Positions 23,315 through 31,662 of a stretch of DNA of 33,139 nt are shown here, one piece after another; positions within the stretch are counted from its first letter, which is position 1, and each line of letters begins with the position of its first letter. Source of the stretch: Candidatus Binatia bacterium (GTDB taxonomy: Bacteria > Desulfobacterota > Binatia > UBA9968); the NCBI GenBank assembly GCA_036504975.1, contig DASXUF010000061.1, positions 1-33,139 on the forward strand, given 5' to 3'. The translations under genes were made by a program, and so were the position numbers. The notes beneath the pieces were generated by a model that was not told the origin of the DNA, ran no database searches, and saw only the letters and a list, made by a program, of their open reading frames with translations.

Positions 23315-24244
23315 ATGAAACTCGTTGTCTTCGCCTATCACGATATCGGTTTCGAGTGTCTCGACTTTCTCATTCAAGTAAAAGAAGAGATCGTTGCGGT
23401 CGTGACGCACGAAGACGATCCGAACGAAGAGATCTGGTTTCGCTCGGTGGCCGATCTCGGGCGCCGGCACGGCTTGCCCGTTTACACGCCGAAAAATCCC
23501 AACACGCCCGATTTCATCGAGCGGATCCGCAAAGCCGATCCGGAAATCATATTTTCATTTTACTACCGGCAGCTCCTGTCGAATGAGCTTCTGGCGATTC
23601 CGCGGCGCGGCGCCATGAATCTCCACGGCTCGCTGCTGCCGCGCTATCGCGGGCGCGCGCCGGTGAACTGGGCGCTCGTCAACGGCGAGACGGAGACCGG
23701 CGTTACGCTTCACCATATGGTCGAGAAGGCCGACGCCGGCGACATCGTCGCGCAGAGGCGGGTGGCGATCGGTCAACTGGACACGGCTTTGACGCTCTAT
23801 CGCAAGCTCACGCGAGCCGCGAGAGAGCTAATGGAAGAAATTTACACCGCGATCCAAGCGGGCGATGCGCCGAGGATTCCGCAGGATGCGCGGTTCGCCA
23901 CGAAATTCGGCGCGCGGCATCCGGAAGACGGTAAAATCGATTGGAACAAGCCTGCCGCCGTCATTTACAATCTCGTGCGCGCGGTCACGCATCCATATCC
24001 GGGGGCGTTCACTTTTGCTCGCGAAAGAAAACTCTTCGTATGGTGGGCGGTCGCCGACGGCGCCGAGTCGAGAGGCGAAGCGCCGGGAACGATTCTCTCG
24101 ATCGAAGAGGGAACAGGCGTTCGGGTAGCGGCCGGCGCGGGCCGCCTGCTGCTGAAGCGCCTTCAGCTCGAAGGGGAAGAGGAGCTGTCCGCGGATCTCT
24201 TCGCCGGGCGGTGGGAATTCCGGATCGGCGAGAGGCTGGGATAG
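23315..24244 (+). CDS. arnA: ArnA-type UDP-Ara4N formyltransferase, stand-alone
   Basis: A 309-residue protein that matches the N-terminal formyltransferase domain of E. coli ArnA nearly residue for residue. It starts MKLVVFAYHD, has FSFYYRQL and MNLHGSLLPRYRGRAPVNWA, and the catalytic Asn102, His104 and Asp140 fall at the same numbers as in E. coli. The C-terminal OB-like subdomain (KLFVWWA onward) is present. The UDP-glucuronate oxidative decarboxylase half of bifunctional ArnA is absent. It should formylate UDP-Ara4N with 10-formyl-tetrahydrofolate. The ATG at 23315 is preferred; upstream sequence in frame is the palindromic repeat. arnT starts 5 bases after its stop. Confidence 0.87.
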   Translation: MKLVVFAYHDIGFECLDFLIQVKEEIVAVVTHEDDPNEEIWFRSVADLGRRHGLPVYTPKNPNTPDFIERIRKADPEIIFSFYYRQLLSNELLAIPRRGAMNLHGSLLPRYRGRAPVNWALVNGETETGVTLHHMVEKADAGDIVAQRRVAIGQLDTALTLYRKLTRAARELMEEIYTAIQAGDAPRIPQDARFATKFGARHPEDGKIDWNKPAAVIYNLVRAVTHPYPGAFTFARERKLFVWWAVADGAESRGEAPGTILSIEEGTGVRVAAGAGRLLLKRLQLEGEEELSADLFAGRWEFRIGERLG

Positions 24245-24248
24245 CTTC

Positions 24249-25991
24249 GTGTTGCGGCGTGGCGGTTGGGGAAGCGATATACTTTTAGTCATTTCCCTGC
24301 TCGTCATATTCTTCGGCTTCAATCTCGGCGGACGCGCGCTGTGGTCTCCGGTCGAGGGACGCTACTCGGAAATCCCGCGCGAGATGGTCGCGACCGGCGA
24401 TTATCTGACGCCGCGGCTTAACGGCGTCAAATATTTCGAGAAGCCGCCGCTCTTCTATTGGCTCCAGGCTTCTTCCATCAAGCTCTTTGGTTTGAAGGAG
24501 TGGTCGCTCAGATTATGGGCCGCGCTCTTCGCCGTGCTCGGCTGCCTCGCGGTCTACGCGGCCGGCAGGGAATTGCTCGGCCGCAGAGCGGGTTGGATCG
24601 CGGCCGTGATTCTGGCGTCGAGTCCTTTGTATTACGCGATGGGCCGCGTCATCACGGTGGACATGGCTCTGTCGTTTTTTCTCACCTGCGCGTTGTTCGC
24701 GTTTCTTATCGGCGTCAAGACGCCGCCGGGGCGTTCGCGGCGCTTTCTCCTGTGGTCTTTTTACATCTGCGTCGCTTTGGCGACTTTGACCAAGGGCCTA
24801 GTCGGCATTGTTCTTCCCGCTCTGGTGATCGGCTCATGGATCGCGCTCGTTGGTGAAGGGAAGCTCCTCAAGACGATCTATCTCCCGTCGGGAATTTTCC
24901 TCTTTGCCGCAATCGCCGCGCCGTGGCACGTCATGGTGTCACGCGCCAATCCGGAGTTTGTCCGGTTTTACTTCATTCATGAACACTTGCGGCGTTTCCT
25001 CGCGGAGAATCAAACGCCGCTCCACGAAGCATGGGCGTATCTTCCGGTGCTGCTGATCGGGTTTTTTCCGTGGTTCGCGTTCCTTATTCAAAGCTTCAAG
25101 AACAGCGTGGATTTCTCCTGGGATCAGCGCCGCAATCATAAAGAGGAGCTGTTTCTCTGCCTGTGGCCGGTGCTGATATTTCTGTTCTTCTCGGCTTCGG
25201 GTTCGCAGTTGTTCACGTATATTTTGCCGGCCTTTCCGCCGCTCGCGCTACTTATCGGGCGAACTTTCTCCTCGTGGTGGAACACCAAGGCGGCGCCGGG
25301 GTTCAGGTCCGGTGTCTGGGCGGCAACTATCGCCATGATCTTGCTGGGGGTCTTGGGGTTCGGGGGTTTGCAGCACGGTCTGGAACGATATTCCAACTGG
25401 CCGAGCCTCGAGGCTCCCAGCGACGATACGACGATCCCTTCGACGAAGCTGACCTCGTATCCCGATCTGGAGCCAATGAGGCCGTACTTGTATGCGCAAA
25501 CCGCGCTCCTTCTTTGCGGCGCGGCGGCTCTCGTCTGGGCGCGGCGGCGCGGCCTGCGCGCGGTATTTCCAGTGTCGGCGGCGACGATCGGCTTGTTGTT
25601 GGTGGTTGTGGATAGCGGCTTCCCGCTATTGGACGACCGCCGTTCGTTAAAAAATCTGGCGTTGGCGTTGAAGCCGCAGCTCCAACTGGCAGACGAGGTC
25701 GCCACGTACCGCGCTTACTATCAGGACCTTCCGGTTTATCTCGGGCGGTTGGTGACGGTGGTCGAATGGAGGGGCGAGCTCGATTTCGGCATCCGCGCGG
25801 AGGACGTGAGCGGCTGGATGATCGACGATGCGGAATTCTGGCGGCGATGGAATGGCCGCGCCAGGATGTACGCGGTCACCGACCGGGAGAATTACGACCG
25901 GTTACTTGGCCGCGGCGGGCCGAACGTTCATCTGGTCGCGAAGAACGATTATAACGTCGTGGTCACCAATCAGCCGCGTGTAATGAAATAG
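24249..25991 (+). CDS. arnT: ArnT-like lipid A aminoarabinose transferase (GT39/GT83 type)
   Basis: A 580-residue GT-C membrane glycosyltransferase starting at GTG, four bases after the formyltransferase. The first periplasmic loop reads WSPVEGRYSEIPREM (about 32-46) and then YFEKPPLFYW (62-71), the ArnT signature. Later, TKGLVGIVLPALV, HEHLRRFLAEN and YILPAFPPLALLIGR follow the family. About twelve hydrophobic helices precede a C-terminal soluble domain. ArnT moves Ara4N from undecaprenyl phosphate to lipid A phosphates on the periplasmic face, giving polymyxin resistance. The residue before Glu36 is Val35, where E. coli has Asp (PDETRY) and where Cupriavidus ArnT has catalytic Asp55. Its last 22 bases overlap the convergent uppP. 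Confidence 0.83.
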   Translation: MLRRGGWGSDILLVISLLVIFFGFNLGGRALWSPVEGRYSEIPREMVATGDYLTPRLNGVKYFEKPPLFYWLQASSIKLFGLKEWSLRLWAALFAVLGCLAVYAAGRELLGRRAGWIAAVILASSPLYYAMGRVITVDMALSFFLTCALFAFLIGVKTPPGRSRRFLLWSFYICVALATLTKGLVGIVLPALVIGSWIALVGEGKLLKTIYLPSGIFLFAAIAAPWHVMVSRANPEFVRFYFIHEHLRRFLAENQTPLHEAWAYLPVLLIGFFPWFAFLIQSFKNSVDFSWDQRRNHKEELFLCLWPVLIFLFFSASGSQLFTYILPAFPPLALLIGRTFSSWWNTKAAPGFRSGVWAATIAMILLGVLGFGGLQHGLERYSNWPSLEAPSDDTTIPSTKLTSYPDLEPMRPYLYAQTALLLCGAAALVWARRRGLRAVFPVSAATIGLLLVVVDSGFPLLDDRRSLKNLALALKPQLQLADEVATYRAYYQDLPVYLGRLVTVVEWRGELDFGIRAEDVSGWMIDDAEFWRRWNGRARMYAVTDRENYDRLLGRGGPNVHLVAKNDYNVVVTNQPRVMK

Positions 25992-26785
25992 AAAATCGGC
26001 GCGACGACGATTCGATACCAGGCGAAAGGGATTAAGCTCCAGCGATTCAGAAGGCGAATGAACCAGCGGATTGTAAGCAGCGCAACGACGAACGCGACGA
26101 CGAAGCCGAGCGCGAGCTGGCCGGCCTCGGTTGTGCTCAACGTCTCCCTCATCTTCAAAAGGTCGTAGCCCGTCGCGGCCATCATGATCGGCACGGCGAT
26201 CAAAAACGAGAACTCGGCGGCGCCTTTGCGGTCGAGCCCCAGGACTATTCCGCCGATGATGGTGGCGGCCGAGCGCGACGTTCCCGGCCAGAGGGCCAGG
26301 GTCTGGAAAAGGCCGATGCCGAGGGCCTGGCCGAGCGAGAGCGTGTCCAGAGGCGCCGTCGGGCGGCGCCGGACAAGATGCTCCGTAAGCAAGATGCCGA
26401 TTCCTCCGACGAGCAGCGCCAGCGCGACGGAGTCGGGCGTGAAAAGATACTGCTTGATGACGTTGCGGGCGAGAAATCCCGCGACGAGCGCCGGCAAGGT
26501 CGCGAGACCGATTCGATATAGCCCCGGCCAGCCGTCGAGCGCCGATCCCTGCGGAGAAAACGGATCATGGTTTCCGGGGATCAGACGCATGAAACGTTCG
26601 CGGTAGAGCACCACGACGGAGAGAATCGCGCCTAGCTGGATGGCGACTTCGAACGTGGAGGCTTTCTCGCCCACGAATCCAAGCAGCGCGCCCGCGACGA
26701 TCAGATGGCCGGTGGAGGAGACCGGAATGAATTCGGTGAGCCCTTCGACGATGCCCAGGATGACGGCGACGACCCAGTTTTCCAA
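25970..26785 (-). CDS. uppP: Undecaprenyl-diphosphate phosphatase (UppP/BacA)
   Basis: A 271-residue, eight-helix membrane phosphatase that converts C55-PP to C55-P for reuse as a glycan carrier and confers bacitracin resistance. Both conserved motifs are intact: EGLTEFIPVSSTGHL (residues 14-28) and PGTSRSAATI (about 167-176). The start is TTG with gagggag five bases upstream, and the family begins right here. Its 3' end overlaps arnT. Its position among C55-P-dependent ara4N genes suggests local supply of the lipid carrier. Confidence 0.95.
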   Translation of the reverse strand: MENWVVAVILGIVEGLTEFIPVSSTGHLIVAGALLGFVGEKASTFEVAIQLGAILSVVVLYRERFMRLIPGNHDPFSPQGSALDGWPGLYRIGLATLPALVAGFLARNVIKQYLFTPDSVALALLVGGIGILLTEHLVRRRPTAPLDTLSLGQALGIGLFQTLALWPGTSRSAATIIGGIVLGLDRKGAAEFSFLIAVPIMMAATGYDLLKMRETLSTTEAGQLALGFVVAFVVALLTIRWFIRLLNRWSLIPFAWYRIVVAPIFYFITRG

Positions 26786-26815
26786 GTTTTCTCCCTCTCC
26801 GGGCGGTTCCAGTGA

Positions 26816-27442
26816 CTATTTGCGCGACTTCCACTTTTCCTGGGCGAACTTGATGATCGCCGGAAGCAGCGACACGAATATCACGATCGCGATGATCATG
26901 TGGAGATGCTCGTCGATATTTTCGACCCATTTGCCGAGGAAGTAGCCTGCCAGGGTCGTGCTCATGACCCAAAAGATCGCGCCGACGATATTGTACATGG
27001 CGAAGCGGCGGTACTTCATGCCCGCGACGCCCGCGACGACCGGAGCGAAGGTGCGAATGATCGGGACGAAGCGGGCGATGACGATGGTAAAGCCGCCGTA
27101 CTTCTCGTAGAACTCCTTGGCGGTGAGGACGTGCTTGCGGCGAAAGAAAAGCGAGTCTTCGCGCGTGAAGATCTTGGGCCCGGTTTTCGCGCCGATGGTG
27201 TAACCGACCGCGTCGCCGGTAATGGCGGCAATGCTGAGAACGATGTTGAGCGTCACGATATTCAGATCGCCGCGCGCGGCGAAGACCCCCGCGGTGACGA
27301 GAAGGGAATCACCGGGAAGAAAAAAGCCGATCAAAAGGCCGGTCTCAGTGAAGACGATGATCGTGATCGCCGCGAGACCGCCCACCCGAACGAGCGTCTC
27401 GACGTCGTAGATTTTATGGAACAGGTCCCAGAGAAAGTCCAT
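26816..27442 (-). CDS. DedA-family membrane protein
   Basis: A 208-residue DedA/VTT-domain protein. FLPGDSLLVTAGVFA (about 41-55) is the first re-entrant motif. RFVPIIRTFAPVVAGVAGMKYRRF with NIVGAIFWV (about 130-165) is the second, with the conserved proline-arginine pair. DedA proteins include undecaprenyl phosphate translocases that return the carrier to the cytoplasmic face. E. coli and Burkholderia members are needed for Ara4N-based polymyxin resistance. That matches its place here, 30 bases upstream of uppP on the same strand and between arnT and arnD. Which DedA subtype it is cannot be told by eye. Confidence 0.88.
   Translation of the reverse strand: MDFLWDLFHKIYDVETLVRVGGLAAITIIVFTETGLLIGFFLPGDSLLVTAGVFAARGDLNIVTLNIVLSIAAITGDAVGYTIGAKTGPKIFTREDSLFFRRKHVLTAKEFYEKYGGFTIVIARFVPIIRTFAPVVAGVAGMKYRRFAMYNIVGAIFWVMSTTLAGYFLGKWVENIDEHLHMIIAIVIFVSLLPAIIKFAQEKWKSRK
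27244..27263 (+). repeat. 20-base direct repeat, copy 1 (inside the dedA gene)
   Basis: The 20 bases at 27244-27263 recur exactly and in the same orientation at 29437-29456. This copy is coding sequence in the N-terminal third of the dedA gene on the minus strand; the other is intergenic. The pair brackets the 5' part of dedA and the exported M29-like gene. Confidence 0.6.
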
Positions 27443-27654
27443 CTAATCGTGCCGGAACGCGGGTGTGAGGTTTTTTGGAAGGGTCATCGGAAGTTTTCCG
27501 ACTGTAAAGCATTGGAGGAGTGAAGTCAAAGAGAGACTAACTCTCGCCGAAAACCGGCGCGCGCCAAACACTCTTGCGCAAACCTACCCGGACATTGTAG
27601 TGGAGTGTTGAGAAACTCTTCGCCTTTTTGGTCGTGAAAACCGAAGGAGGCTCT

Positions 27655-29397
27655 ATGAAACGCTGGCTCGTTGTTTTCGCCGCCGCGCTGCTTTTTCTAA
27701 TGCCATTTCAGCTCTCTTCAGAGGATAAAAAGAAGTACCCTGCGCCACGATTTCCTTCTTACCTCAAGGCTCCCAAGAATGTCGAAGAGGTCATGCCGTA
27801 CGCCCGTGCCGCCGTGCGCCAGGTCGGCGGGAGAACGCCGCTCGGCCTGGCGGAGAAGGGGCAGACGGCGCTCCTGCTCGCCGCCGACCACCTCGGGGAG
27901 CCGATCATTATGGAGGCGATCAAACGCGCCTTTGCCGAGAGGGGTATCCAGGCGCAGGTTATGTTCGAGAGTGAGCTTGCCGGGGTCAGCCGTGATGAGG
28001 CGCGGGCGATCCACGGCGCAAAAGGGAGGATGCCGATCACTAAAGAGTACGGCTTCGGCTACTTCGAAGCCGGACAGGCGGGCGAGTGGGGCATCAACTG
28101 GTTTAAGAAGCACCATCCCGAAGTGGCCGCGAAATTATTCCCCGATCTGCCCAAAGAGCTGGCTGAAAAGGCAGAGAAGCTTGGCGGCAATCGTCTCGGC
28201 AGCGCCGTGGCGGCTTATATCGAGAAACATCCGGAGATCGACGTGGTTTTTTACGGCCGAGGCGGCCGGCAAAATCACGCGCGGCGCTTAGGAAAATACC
28301 GCGACAAATTCCGCGGTAACTTTATTTTCGACAATCGCTACGAACTCATGACCAGGGCGCCGCAGTTTCCGGGCGACATCTGGCGGTTGGCCGAAGAGCG
28401 CGTCATCGAGCCGATCGCGTGGCTGGATCGGATTCACGTCACCGATCCCGAGGGAACAAATATCACTTTGGATCTGGATGAAAAAATGGCGGACGCCTGG
28501 GGTAAGTCCGCTTATCAGCAAGGCCATCTCTATATGCTGCCTGGGTCGGCGACGGGACGTCACCCCTTCTCCATCGTCGATTATCCGGCCTTGACGAAGC
28601 AGTACATCCCGCACTTCTTGAGCAAGGTGAACGGCGTGATCGCCGGGACGACGAACCACCACGGCTTTTACCCGCGCATCGAAGTCCACATCAAGGACGG
28701 CTACGTTCGCGAGGTGAAAGGGGGCGGATACTTCGGCGACATCTGGCGCGAGGCGATGAAGATTCCGGGGATTCACGAGGCGGTTTGGCCTTTCCGCAGC
28801 GAGCCGGGCTACTGGTGGGCGCGCGAGGCCGGCCTCGGGACCAACCCGAAATTTTATCAGGAGCCGCAGGAGAATGCGGTCATCGGCAGAAACCGCTCGG
28901 AGCGGAACGTTGCGGGAGTCATCCATTTCGGCTTCGGCCAGCAGGTTGTCGAGAGTCCGGAAGGTCCCACGAAGCCCAAGGAAGCGATCGACTTCGAGCA
29001 GAAGACGGGCCTTCCCAACGAGCATGGTTGGCACATTCATAACACGATGATCACCTACCGCGCGCGCGTGCGCGGCACCAAGAATACCTGGCTCACGCTG
29101 ATCGACCGGGGACGGATCACGGCGCTGGATTCACCGGAGATCACGGCGCTGGCCTCGCGGTATGGTGATCCGAACGAGGTATTGAGTCAGGACTGGGTGC
29201 GTCACCTGCCCGGAATCAATGCGCCGGGGAACTATCAGGAGTACGCGAAAAATCCGTGGAAATTTCAGACACAGATCAACAAAAAAATCGCCGGCGGCAC
29301 GTACGAGTATTTTTACCCGGTCGGAAAGAAAGCATCCAAGAGCTTTCAGCCGAGCCAGATCGGCGGCCGATCGTTGCCCGATGAGGTACGGGAGTAG
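27655..29397 (+). CDS. Exported protein distantly resembling M29 aminopeptidases
   Basis: A 580-residue protein with a strong ribosome-binding site (gaaggagg) before the ATG at 27655. An N-terminal signal sequence (MKRWLVVFAAALLFLMPF) suggests export. Parts resemble peptidase M29 (AmpS/AmpT): TDPEGTNITLDL near residue 262, the HFGFG block near 420, and HGWHIHNTM near 456, followed by LIDRGRITAL. The M29 HxD metal site appears as HIH, so the usual aspartate is missing. An N-terminal domain (about 40-200) with LLLAADHLGEPIIMEAIKRA and IDVVFYGRGG resembles the M29 alpha/beta domain. M29 enzymes are normally cytoplasmic, so an exported relative of 580 residues is unusual. Substrate and activity are unknown. 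Confidence 0.6.
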   Translation: MKRWLVVFAAALLFLMPFQLSSEDKKKYPAPRFPSYLKAPKNVEEVMPYARAAVRQVGGRTPLGLAEKGQTALLLAADHLGEPIIMEAIKRAFAERGIQAQVMFESELAGVSRDEARAIHGAKGRMPITKEYGFGYFEAGQAGEWGINWFKKHHPEVAAKLFPDLPKELAEKAEKLGGNRLGSAVAAYIEKHPEIDVVFYGRGGRQNHARRLGKYRDKFRGNFIFDNRYELMTRAPQFPGDIWRLAEERVIEPIAWLDRIHVTDPEGTNITLDLDEKMADAWGKSAYQQGHLYMLPGSATGRHPFSIVDYPALTKQYIPHFLSKVNGVIAGTTNHHGFYPRIEVHIKDGYVREVKGGGYFGDIWREAMKIPGIHEAVWPFRSEPGYWWAREAGLGTNPKFYQEPQENAVIGRNRSERNVAGVIHFGFGQQVVESPEGPTKPKEAIDFEQKTGLPNEHGWHIHNTMITYRARVRGTKNTWLTLIDRGRITALDSPEITALASRYGDPNEVLSQDWVRHLPGINAPGNYQEYAKNPWKFQTQINKKIAGGTYEYFYPVGKKASKSFQPSQIGGRSLPDEVRE

Positions 29398-29436
29398 GGA
29401 GTGTTGATCCGCCAGATTTCCAATTGCTCACCCGGT

Positions 29437-29456
29437 GTTGAGCGTCACGATATTCT
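29437..29456 (+). repeat. 20-base direct repeat, copy 2 (intergenic)
   Basis: Exact second copy of the 20 bases at 27244-27263, same orientation, 40 bases after the M29-like gene. The rest of the 29398-29625 gap is A+T-richer and holds only a short TCTGAGAAG duplication. I see no gene in it. Confidence 0.6.
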
Positions 29457-29625
29457 GAGAAGCGGGAGAATCTGAGAAGGGGATGAGTGATTTACGGTGT
29501 AGAGAGAGATCGGTTTAAACGCTGGCAATTCTACTTTAGAACTGTCCTATGACGGGGAAGCTTACGTTTGAAGCTTACTATCGCCTAAGCTGCACGCAAG
29601 TGCGTATACAAACTCGTGACGTTGA

Positions 29626-30398
29626 ATGAGCAAGGTGTACAATTTCTTTAGTGCCGCAATGGACAGCCAGCTTTTTTGGGGGTTCATTGGGCTTTTCCTC
29701 GCGAGCATCGCACTCAGCGGAAAGTTAAGCATGAATGCGTCCTATATTTTCTTAGTACTGGCTTGGATAGTCGGATGCTTCGGAATTTATAGGTCTGGTG
29801 TATTTAGCGATTGGCACATGTTGCTTGGAGTGTGGCTACTTTTGGGCAGTGCATTGGCATTTACGGGGTCATGGCTTCAACCTGCTATTCCGTTAGCTAA
29901 ATCGAAATCAGGTAAGCCTTCAATGCCGCCGTCGTTGAGCGATCTGTTCAAGAGCGACTTTCCAAACGTTATGAAATTTAGCGACGACGGTCGTATTGGT
30001 ATTCAGTGGAAAAATGGCGAAGTTTTACCAATCAGGGGTCAGGTCTATGCAGATTTTCCAGCCAAGACGCTATTCGTGGGGTACTACATTGTGTCTTCTC
30101 CGAAAACCTATGAGTCGTGTCTGAGACTTACGGAGGCCGTGAAGGACACGACACTAGCTTATCCAAGCGCGTAAAGGTGCAGGCTGGTTACAGAGATGAA
30201 AGCACGAGACTTGAAGAGCTAACTTTCTCGGGGCGTGTTTTACTGTACCATGAGGACTTTTTATCCATCAATCAAAAAGCAGCTATTATCGAGGCCTACA
30301 AAGTAAAGAACTTTGATGTACAGTTCAGGGGACCTGATTATCTTTCAGATAAGCTTATTGCTTGGCATCGACAGCACGATCCAAAACCGGTGCCCTGA
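29626..30398 (+). pseudogene. Frameshifted hypothetical membrane protein
   Basis: Two overlapping frames appear to be one gene. The first (29626-30174, 182 residues) has about three membrane helices (QLFWGFIGLFLASIAL, ASYIFLVLAWIVGCFG, MLLGVWLLLGSALAFTG) and a soluble domain ending prematurely at AYPSA. The second frame continues the soluble domain with KRVKVQAGYRDES and FSGRVLLYHEDFLS, to a stop at 30396-30398. A loss of one base between about 30120 and 30165 would explain the split, whether real or an assembly error. Intact, it would be about 255 residues. Base composition is visibly A+T-richer than the flanks, suggesting acquisition. I do not recognise the family, and no clear ribosome-binding site precedes the ATG. 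Confidence 0.6.
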
Positions 30399-30454
30399 GT
30401 AAAGGGCATGACGGACGTGCTGCATGGGAGCAGTACTTGGGGTCAGACAAGGAC

Positions 30455-30582
30455 AGACTGTTGAAAAACCCCCGTTCACCCTTCGAGAGTCTCAGGGCGA
30501 ACGGACCTAGTATTGGAATCGTTGAGTAATTTCCGTTCGTGCTGAGCTTGTCGAAGCACGAGTAGGACTTTTTCAACAGTCT
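30455..30582. mobile_element. MITE-like element with 14-base terminal inverted repeats
   Basis: AGACTGTTGAAAAA (30455-30468) and its exact complement (30569-30582) bound a 128-base element with no coding capacity. Inside are two further hairpins: CGTTC.CCCT paired with AGGG.GAACG, and TCGTGCT paired with AGCACGA. No target-site duplication is obvious. The layout fits a miniature inverted-repeat element or a compound palindromic repeat. The rest of 30399-30768 holds nothing I can identify. Confidence 0.65.
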
Positions 30583-30768
30583 CAGGATATCTAAACAATT
30601 TGCACTAACCTCTTTACTTTAGCTTGTACCGCCCCGTCCTGCTGCGCTCTCTGAGAGAACCGCCTGAGTAACGAGCTGATCGTAGTCTGATCTCTGTACG
30701 ATGCTCGCAAGCTGCCCGTCCTGATCGATGCCGCGACAACAGCCGGAATTCGGTGTATATTTTCGCCG

Positions 30769-31650
30769 ATGCAGCTTGCCATCAAGATCGACGTCGATAC
30801 GCGGATCGGGCTCCGGGAGGGAGTGCCGCGGCTGCTGGAATTGTTGCGGCGCCATGGAATCAGGGCCAGCTTTTTCGTGAGCTTCGGCCCGGATCATTCG
30901 GGCCGCGCGATACGGAGGATCTGGCGGCCGTCGTTTCTGCTCAAGATGCTTCGCACCAATCCGCTCCGCCTCTATGGCATCAAAACTCTGCTGTCGGGCA
31001 CCTTGTTGCCGTCGAAGCCGATAGGAGCGGAGAATCCGGATATTCTTCGCGCGATCGTGGCGGACGGCCACGAGTTGGGAATTCACGGCTACGATCATGT
31101 GCGCTGGCAGGATCACCTGGAAAAGATGAATGAGGCGGAGATCGAGGCGGAGCTTAAGAAGAGTATGAGCGCGTACGAAAACGTTCTCGGCGTGCGCCCT
31201 CTATGCACGGCGGCGCCGGGTTGGCGCTGCACGCCGGAGAGCCTCATGATTCAAGACCGGCTGAATTTCTTTTACGCGAGCGACGTGCGCGGAAGCTCGC
31301 CTTTTTTTCCGGTCCACGATGGCCGAGTCTTCAAAACGCTGCAGTTTCCGACAACCCTCCCGACGCTCGACGAATTGATAGGCCGCGAGCGGCGTGCCAA
31401 CGAGGTTCTTCTCTCTTTGCTCAAAGATAGTTTGAACGTGCATACGATTCACGCGGAAGTCGAAGGGCGTCCTTATCTTTCGATGTTCGAAGATTTCCTG
31501 AAGGAGATCCGCCGCCGGGGCGTGGAGACGGTGCTGCTCCGCGACGTCGCGACGAATTTCGTCTCGCGCGCCGCATCGATTACAAAACGATCTATAAGAC
31601 GGGGAAATCTTCCGGGCCGCAGCGGCTGGGTGGCCTGTCAGGAAAAATAA
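30769..31650 (+). CDS. arnD: ArnD-like 4-deoxy-4-formamido-L-arabinose-phosphoundecaprenol deformylase
   Basis: A 293-residue NodB-type polysaccharide deacetylase. It follows E. coli ArnD closely: KIDVDTRIGLREGVPRLLEL, SFFVSFGPDHSGRAIRRIW, FLLKMLRTNPLRLYG, HGYDHVRWQ (about 105-113), APGWRC, PTLDELIGR and VHTIHAEVEG. The metal-binding Asp of IDVDT and the two histidines of HGYDH are present. ArnD removes the formyl group from C55-P-linked formyl-Ara4N, making the pathway irreversible before flipping. arnB begins 12 bases after its stop. Confidence 0.9.
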   Translation: MQLAIKIDVDTRIGLREGVPRLLELLRRHGIRASFFVSFGPDHSGRAIRRIWRPSFLLKMLRTNPLRLYGIKTLLSGTLLPSKPIGAENPDILRAIVADGHELGIHGYDHVRWQDHLEKMNEAEIEAELKKSMSAYENVLGVRPLCTAAPGWRCTPESLMIQDRLNFFYASDVRGSSPFFPVHDGRVFKTLQFPTTLPTLDELIGRERRANEVLLSLLKDSLNVHTIHAEVEGRPYLSMFEDFLKEIRRRGVETVLLRDVATNFVSRAASITKRSIRRGNLPGRSGWVACQEK

Positions 31651-31662
31651 AAAGGTAAAAGC

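Noticed and set aside
23138-23470. N-terminal extension of the PAP2 fusion
   Set aside because: It runs antisense through the formyltransferase gene and the palindromic repeat; the PAP2 domain begins after the ATG at 23137.
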